Positions 5,443-9,908 of a stretch of 9,908 nucleotides of DNA are shown here, in pieces. The stretch's first letter is position 1, and the number at the start of each line of letters is the position of its first letter. The notes under the pieces were generated by a model. It had not been told where the DNA came from and did no database searches. It worked only from the letters and a program-made list of their open reading frames with translations. The position numbers and the translations under genes were made by a program. This DNA comes from Firmicutes bacterium UBA3930 (GTDB taxonomy: Bacteria; Bacillota; Clostridia; Caldicoprobacterales; Caldicoprobacteraceae): the NCBI GenBank assembly GCA_002385885.1, contig DGEI01000027.1, positions 149,250 to 159,157 on the forward strand, in the 5' to 3' direction.

Positions 5443-7116
5443 TTGCTTGTCAATGTCGTGATAATAATACAGCTCTTCTTTGCCATAGTTATAGGGCTGT
5501 ATTTTTTGAATCTCCTGAAGAGTCAGCAGGGAAACAAGGTTGCCGTCGAAAAGGAATCAAAAAAAGAGCTGGAGAATCTTCAGAGATTGCGGGAAATTTC
5601 GCTGACGGAGCCTTTGTCTGAAAAGACAAGGCCAACGAAGTTTGAAGATATAATTGGTCAGGAAGAAGGGATAAAGGCTTTAAAAGCTGCTTTGTGCGGG
5701 CCAAACCCCCAACATGTAATTCTATACGGCCCTCCCGGGGTTGGTAAGACCTGTGCTGCGCGGCTGGTACTTGAGGAAGCAAAAAGGAATATACATTCTC
5801 CATTCCGCCAGGATGCCAAATTTGTTGAGATGGATGCAACATCCGTGCGATTTGATGAACGAAGCATTGCCGATCCCCTTATAGGTTCGGTTCATGATCC
5901 TATATATCAGGGAGCAGGGCCGTTGGGTATCGCCGGGATTCCACAGCCGAAGCCGGGCGCTGTCACCAAAGCCCACGGAGGCGTACTTTTTCTGGATGAA
6001 ATTGGTGAGCTGCATCCTACGCAAATGAACAAGCTTCTTAAAGTGCTGGAAGATCGCAAGGTGTTTCTTGAGAGTGCTTACTATAATTCATATGACACCA
6101 ATATACCCCGCCATATTCATGAGATCTTCCAGAGGGGGCTGCCTGCAGATTTTCGGTTAGTCGGCGCCACCACCCGCAATCCAAGCGAGATTCCCGCTGC
6201 AATACGCTCAAGATGCCTGGAGATATTTTTCAGGGCCCTGAAACCGGATGAAATAATGCAGATTGCAAGAAATGCTGCTGCTAAAGGGGGATTTTCCATC
6301 GCCGGAAAAGCTATTGAAGTTTTAGGCAGATATGCGTCTAACGGAAGGGACGCTGTAAATATAATACAGCTTGCTGGAGGCCTGGCATTAACCGAAGGAA
6401 GGACGGACATTGCCGTTGAAGATATTGAGTGGGTGGTAAACAGCGGCCACTACAGTCCCAGGCCCGAAAGAAAAATACACAGCACGCCGCGTGTTGGTTG
6501 TGTAAACGGGCTGGCAGTTTACGGGCCTAATATTGGAACTGTTATGGAGATAGAGGCTATTGCCATGCCTGCCGCCAGGGGGAAAGGTATTGTTACGGTA
6601 ACCGGGATTGTTGATGAAGAAGAGATGGGCAGTGCGGGAAAAACAGTCCGGAGAAAGAGCACTGCCAAAGGGTCAGTGGATAATGTATTGACTGCGATTA
6701 AGAAATATTTGCAGATAGATCCCCGCAATTACGATATACACCTGAACTTTCCGGGGGGTATACCTGTGGACGGGCCTTCCGCCGGAATCGGAATGGCAGC
6801 GGCTGTGTATTCTGCCATAACGGGGCAGCCTGTAGACAATAATGCAGCCATGACCGGCGAGGTATCGATACTGGGAATGCTTAAACCCGTCGGTGGCATA
6901 CCTGCCAAGTTGGAGGCAGCGGTGCAGGCCGGAGTAAAAAAGGTGATTATACCAAAAGAAAACTGGCAGGACATTTTCAACAGTTATCCCATTACAATTA
7001 TTCCGGTGGAAAGGCTTGAACAGGTTATAGAACATGTTATATGCATTAAAGAGAAAGACGACGTAACCGGAAACAGCCTGGAAGGGGCAAAACTCCTAAG
7101 TGCGGCGGGCAAATAA
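5443..7116 (+). CDS. lonB: ATP-dependent protease LonB, membrane-anchored
   Basis: LonB is an AAA+ serine protease related to Lon but lacking the long Lon N-terminal domain. From TTG 5443 it has 557 residues. An N-terminal hydrophobic segment (about 3-25, with VVIII and FFAIVIGLYFLNLL) should anchor it in the membrane with the body in the cytoplasm. The AAA+ module has Walker A GPPGVGKT (96-103), Walker B VLFLDEIG (181-188) and a conserved GATTRNP segment (241-247). The C-terminal Lon protease domain carries the dyad Ser446 (DGPSAG) and Lys489 (GGIPAK). Segments such as CGPNPQHVILYGPPGVGKT-type and ADPLIGSVHDPIYQGAG are near-identical in kind to Bacillus LonB, which acts in the forespore. A spore role here is inference. 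The gene lies between terminators, so it is probably monocistronic. The ATG at 5425 would add six residues. Confidence 0.96.
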   Translation: MLVNVVIIIQLFFAIVIGLYFLNLLKSQQGNKVAVEKESKKELENLQRLREISLTEPLSEKTRPTKFEDIIGQEEGIKALKAALCGPNPQHVILYGPPGVGKTCAARLVLEEAKRNIHSPFRQDAKFVEMDATSVRFDERSIADPLIGSVHDPIYQGAGPLGIAGIPQPKPGAVTKAHGGVLFLDEIGELHPTQMNKLLKVLEDRKVFLESAYYNSYDTNIPRHIHEIFQRGLPADFRLVGATTRNPSEIPAAIRSRCLEIFFRALKPDEIMQIARNAAAKGGFSIAGKAIEVLGRYASNGRDAVNIIQLAGGLALTEGRTDIAVEDIEWVVNSGHYSPRPERKIHSTPRVGCVNGLAVYGPNIGTVMEIEAIAMPAARGKGIVTVTGIVDEEEMGSAGKTVRRKSTAKGSVDNVLTAIKKYLQIDPRNYDIHLNFPGGIPVDGPSAGIGMAAAVYSAITGQPVDNNAAMTGEVSILGMLKPVGGIPAKLEAAVQAGVKKVIIPKENWQDIFNSYPITIIPVERLEQVIEHVICIKEKDDVTGNSLEGAKLLSAAGK

Positions 7117-7117
7117 T

Positions 7118-7150
7118 AAAAGCCGGGTTTAAGTAAAATCCCGGTTTTTT
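7118..7150 (+). terminator. Rho-independent terminator of lonB
   Basis: AAAAGCCGGG (7118-7127) pairs with CCCGGTTTTT (7140-7149) through a GC core and A-T flank with one G-T pair, ending in six T. It begins one base after the lonB stop codon. Confidence 0.75.
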
Positions 7151-7274
7151 ATATTACGGGCTTTTGCAGGCTGCATATTTGGTGTATCAGGCTCTATTAT
7201 GGGTATATATTATATAAAAGCGTATTATATTTGAGAAGAATAATAAAGATGCCTTGCTTGTTTTGAAGGGAATA

Positions 7275-7400
7275 ATGGCAGTTACAGTGATTGAAAATAT
7301 ACACCTGATGATTGGGTTATCCATTCTCTTGAGGTTAATTAATGGATATTATATAATTAATGAGGCCGGCATTATAGTTTTAAAACGCAAGGACGTGTGA
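7275..7400 (+). CDS. Possible small ORF, 41 residues, unknown
   Basis: An ATG preceded by GAAGGG (4 bases away) opens a 41-codon frame ending at TGA, 7 bases before the lonA ribosome binding site. The product starts MAVTVIENIHLMIGLSILL and is hydrophobic in its middle (MIGLSILLRLINGYYII) with a basic end (LKRKDV). That would suit a small membrane peptide. I recognise no family. Against it, the best lonA promoter lies inside the frame and the spacing of the ribosome binding site is short. Chance is a real alternative. Confidence 0.2.
   Translation: MAVTVIENIHLMIGLSILLRLINGYYIINEAGIIVLKRKDV
7329..7357 (+). promoter_or_regulatory. lonA promoter (sigma-A type)
   Basis: TTGAGG (7329-7334), exactly 17 bases, then a perfect TATAAT (7352-7357). 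Transcription would begin near 7364 and give a leader of about 59 bases to the lonA ATG. The lonB terminator upstream makes a separate promoter here likely. Confidence 0.6.
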
Positions 7401-7422
7401 TAGACTTGGAGGAGATAAACAG

Positions 7423-9813
7423 ATGGCTGAAGTTAAGGAAAGGAAAAAAAGAGTCACGAAGAAAAACAGCAATAAGAAAGATATCAGACGGATACCCTGT
7501 CTGACTCTCAGAGGATTAACGGTATTTCCATACATGGTACTGCATTTTGATGTGGGCAGGGAGAAATCCATAGCTGCTTTGGAAAAGGCTATGATTGAGG
7601 ACCAGGAGCTGTTCCTGGTTACCCAGAAGGACGCAAAAGATGATGATCCCGGTTTTGATGATATATATAAGGTTGGTACGGTATCGAAAGTAAAACAGCT
7701 GCTCAAACTTCCGGGTGATACTATAAGGGTTTTGGTGGAAGGGATTCGAAGAGGAAGGATAGTCGAATTTGTATCCAGGAAACCATATATCGAAGTTGAT
7801 ATTGAAGAAGAAAAAGAGGATGATGGAAAGGAAGTCACTTTGGAGCAGGAGGCTTTAATGAGGAGCCTGCTTGAAGTTTTTGAAGATTTTGTTAAGCTTG
7901 GAAGCAAGGTATCCCCGGACACCCTTATATCCGTCAATTCGGTGGAGAATCCGGGACAGTTGGCAGATATTATTGCAGCTAATATTCTGGTTAAGATGGA
8001 AGATAAACAGAACATACTTGAGGCCTTTGATATACAGGAAAGACTGGAAAAACTGTATGATATTTTAGTCAGAGAGATACAGATACTGGAAATAGAAAGA
8101 AGAATTAACCAGCGAGTAAAAAAACAGGTAGATAAGCTGCAGAGGGAGTACTACCTGAGAGAACAGCTAAAGGCTATTCAAAAGGAATTGGGAGAGAGAG
8201 ACGGCATAGGCGATGAAATTGAAGAGTACCAGAAGAAGATAGAAGAAGCAAATCTGCCCAGGGAAGCATACGAAAAGGCTATGAAGGAGCTGGACCGGTT
8301 GTCTAAAATGCCTCCCGGCTCGGCCGAGGTAGGAGTAATAAGAACCTATCTGGATTGGATTGTAGAGCTGCCATGGAATACAGAGACCGAGGACAACCTG
8401 GACTTAAAAAACGCTGCCAGGATACTGGATGAGGATCATTACGGCCTGACCAAGGTAAAGGAACGGGTTCTTGAGTATTTGGCTGTACACCAGCTGACAC
8501 AGCATATGAAGGGCCCGATTTTGTGTTTTGTCGGGCCTCCCGGCGTCGGAAAGACCTCTATTGCCAGGTCTATAGCCAGGGCGCTTAACAGGAAATTTGT
8601 CAGGATGTCGCTGGGCGGAGTACGGGACGAAGCCGAAATCCGCGGTCACCGCAGGACTTATGTAGGTTCCATACCCGGCCGTATTATCTCCTTTATGAAG
8701 CAGGCCGGGTCAAAAAATCCGGTATTCCTGTTTGATGAAATTGATAAGATGAGCAGCGATTTCAGGGGGGATCCGGCTTCAGCTCTGCTGGAAGTTCTGG
8801 ATGCCGAACAGAATTACGCATTCAGGGATCACTACCTGGAACTGCCTTTTGATCTGTCAAAGGTTATGTTCCTTACCACGGCCAATACACTGGATACCAT
8901 TCCCAGGCCGCTGCTGGATCGCATGGAGGTTATACACATACCCGGCTATACTGAAGAGGAAAAACTCCATATTGCTGCCAGGTATCTTATTCCAAAACAG
9001 ACGAAACAGCATGGATTAAAGGAAGGCAGCATTAATATTCCCGAACGGGTAATCAGGGATATCATAAACCATTACACCAGGGAAGCAGGTGTACGTAACC
9101 TTGAACGGCAGATAGCCAGTATATGCCGAAAGGCAGCCAGAAGGATACTTGAAACAAAACAGGAGCGGGTGCGCATAACAAGCGGAAACCTGAAAAAATA
9201 CCTTGGCATACCTTTATTCTGGTATCAAAAAGCCGGCCAACAGGCTCAGGAAGGTATAGTTACCGGACTGGCATGGACCGCAGCAGGAGGAGATACCCTG
9301 TCCATTGAGGTTGTTACCATGCCCGGCACCGGCAAACTGGTGCTTACCGGTCAGCTGGGTGATGTTATGAAGGAATCAGCCCATGCCGGTTTCAGCTATA
9401 TTCGTTCAAAAGCACGGGACTTTGGTATCGACCCGAGTTTCTACAACAACATGGATATCCATGTTCATGTTCCTGAAGGAGCGATACCCAAGGACGGTCC
9501 TTCGGCCGGTATTACCATGACTACCGCTATTATATCCGCTCTCACCGGCATACCCGCCCGCAGTGACGTTGCCATGACCGGTGAAATAACATTAAGGGGA
9601 AGGATATTGCCGGTTGGGGGCTTAAAAGAGAAGGTGCTGGCAGCTCACCGTGCCGGAATTGCCAAGGTAATCATACCGGCAGAGAATGAAAAGGATTTGG
9701 CAGATATACCCGATAACGTCAAGCGTAAAGTCAAAATAGTGTTGGCTGATCATATGGAGCAGCTGCTTGAACATGCTCTCGTCGAGCTGCCCGGGCCTCA
9801 GAAACCGGATTAA
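7423..9813 (+). CDS. lon: ATP-dependent protease La (LonA)
   Basis: LonA is the soluble homohexameric AAA+ protease that removes misfolded and short-lived regulatory proteins. The 796 residues are full length. A basic leader (1-23, rich in Lys/Arg) precedes the LAN substrate-binding domain (about 24-220, LTLRGLTVFPYMVLHFDVGR). A helical coiled-coil linker follows with the Lon signature around 240-257 (QREYYLREQLKAIQKELG). The AAA+ module has Walker A GPPGVGKT (371-378) and Walker B VFLFDEID (434-441). The protease domain has the dyad Ser694 (DGPSAG) and Lys737 (GGLKEK). GGAGGAG upstream sets the ATG start. It follows lonB after about 300 bases and a terminator, so it is probably transcribed from its own promoter. 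Its stop overlaps the convergent gene by 4 bases, and no terminator hairpin is visible within the remaining window. Confidence 0.98.
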   Translation: MAEVKERKKRVTKKNSNKKDIRRIPCLTLRGLTVFPYMVLHFDVGREKSIAALEKAMIEDQELFLVTQKDAKDDDPGFDDIYKVGTVSKVKQLLKLPGDTIRVLVEGIRRGRIVEFVSRKPYIEVDIEEEKEDDGKEVTLEQEALMRSLLEVFEDFVKLGSKVSPDTLISVNSVENPGQLADIIAANILVKMEDKQNILEAFDIQERLEKLYDILVREIQILEIERRINQRVKKQVDKLQREYYLREQLKAIQKELGERDGIGDEIEEYQKKIEEANLPREAYEKAMKELDRLSKMPPGSAEVGVIRTYLDWIVELPWNTETEDNLDLKNAARILDEDHYGLTKVKERVLEYLAVHQLTQHMKGPILCFVGPPGVGKTSIARSIARALNRKFVRMSLGGVRDEAEIRGHRRTYVGSIPGRIISFMKQAGSKNPVFLFDEIDKMSSDFRGDPASALLEVLDAEQNYAFRDHYLELPFDLSKVMFLTTANTLDTIPRPLLDRMEVIHIPGYTEEEKLHIAARYLIPKQTKQHGLKEGSINIPERVIRDIINHYTREAGVRNLERQIASICRKAARRILETKQERVRITSGNLKKYLGIPLFWYQKAGQQAQEGIVTGLAWTAAGGDTLSIEVVTMPGTGKLVLTGQLGDVMKESAHAGFSYIRSKARDFGIDPSFYNNMDIHVHVPEGAIPKDGPSAGITMTTAIISALTGIPARSDVAMTGEITLRGRILPVGGLKEKVLAAHRAGIAKVIIPAENEKDLADIPDNVKRKVKIVLADHMEQLLEHALVELPGPQKPD

Positions 9814-9908
9814 AGATCATCTTCTTCCGGATTGATAATTATATCTACATTTCCCAAGCTTATTCTTTTGGTGTTATTATCATCCCTTACCATATCCGCA
9901 GGCCGGAG
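9810..9908 (-). CDS. Unidentified gene, C-terminal 32 residues
   Basis: On the - strand a frame is open from the right edge to a TAA whose complement is 9810-9812, inside the lonA stop region. The visible 32 residues end in ISLGNVDIIINPEEDDL, with an acidic, natural-looking C-terminus. There is no hairpin and no low-complexity sequence. The tail-to-tail overlap of 4 bases with lonA and the biased, protein-like composition support a real convergent gene, but so short a fragment allows no family assignment. A chance open frame of 33 codons is possible. Confidence 0.5.
   Translation of the reverse strand, partial: LRPADMVRDDNNTKRISLGNVDIIINPEEDDL

Larger units (their letters stand above)
7117..7422 (+). 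other. Intergenic region between lonB and lonA
   Basis: The first 34 bases are the lonB terminator. An AT-rich stretch (about 7190-7250) follows, then a possible 41-codon small ORF, the lonA promoter and the lonA ribosome binding site GGAGGAG (7408-7414), which leaves about 10 bases from GGAGG to the ATG. No CIRCE or CtsR site was seen. Confidence 0.6.

Noticed and set aside
5415..5621. 68-codon + frame overlapping the start of lonB
   Set aside because: It is a different frame of the lonB coding sequence, with no ribosome binding site and no recognisable domain.
7179..7210. TTGGTG and TATATA as a second lonA promoter
   Set aside because: The -35 match is weak, the spacer is 19 bases, and the area is generally AT-rich. 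The TTGAGG-17-TATAAT pair downstream is far better.

Overview
The window reads as an ordinary chromosomal segment of a low-to-moderate GC Gram-positive bacterium, most likely a member of the class Clostridia. The reasons are the gene order tig-clpP-clpX-lonB-lonA, the strong AGGAGG-type ribosome binding sites with GTG and TTG starts, a membrane-anchored LonB close to the Bacillus/Clostridium type, and the end of a RACo-like ASKHA protein, a family typical of anaerobes that use corrinoid proteins. No genus can be fixed from the sequence alone.

Left end (1-1237): the 3' end of a DUF4445/RACo-type ASKHA protein on the + strand converges on fabI (enoyl-ACP reductase) on the - strand. A strong hairpin terminator fills the 39-base gap between them. 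fabI is best read from a TTG codon.

Divergent regulatory region (about 1238-1664): between fabI and tig lie a possible fabI promoter, three clean palindromes that no gene explains, and two well-formed sigma-A-type promoter regions for tig. The second holds two promoters staggered by exactly 6 bases.

Middle (1665-5192): trigger factor (tig), clpP and clpX form one same-strand block ending in a 14-bp-stem terminator. Trigger factor guards nascent chains at the ribosome exit. ClpX unfolds substrates into the ClpP chamber. The tig reading frame stops at TAG inside an acidic tail, but an acidic, protein-like reading continues in the same frame for 21 more codons.

Right part (5193-9908): two Lon-family proteases follow, each after its own intergenic region. 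LonB is membrane-anchored and ends in its own terminator. LonA is soluble, full length, and has a TTGAGG-17-TATAAT promoter. lonA ends tail-to-tail with an unidentified - strand gene, overlapping it by 4 bases. Together the + strand block is a protein quality-control island: one chaperone, one Clp protease and two Lon proteases.

I found no mobile element, CRISPR array, tRNA, rRNA or obviously novel system. The most interesting items are the tig tail, the palindromes between fabI and tig, a possible 41-residue small ORF before lonA, and the unidentified convergent gene at the right edge.
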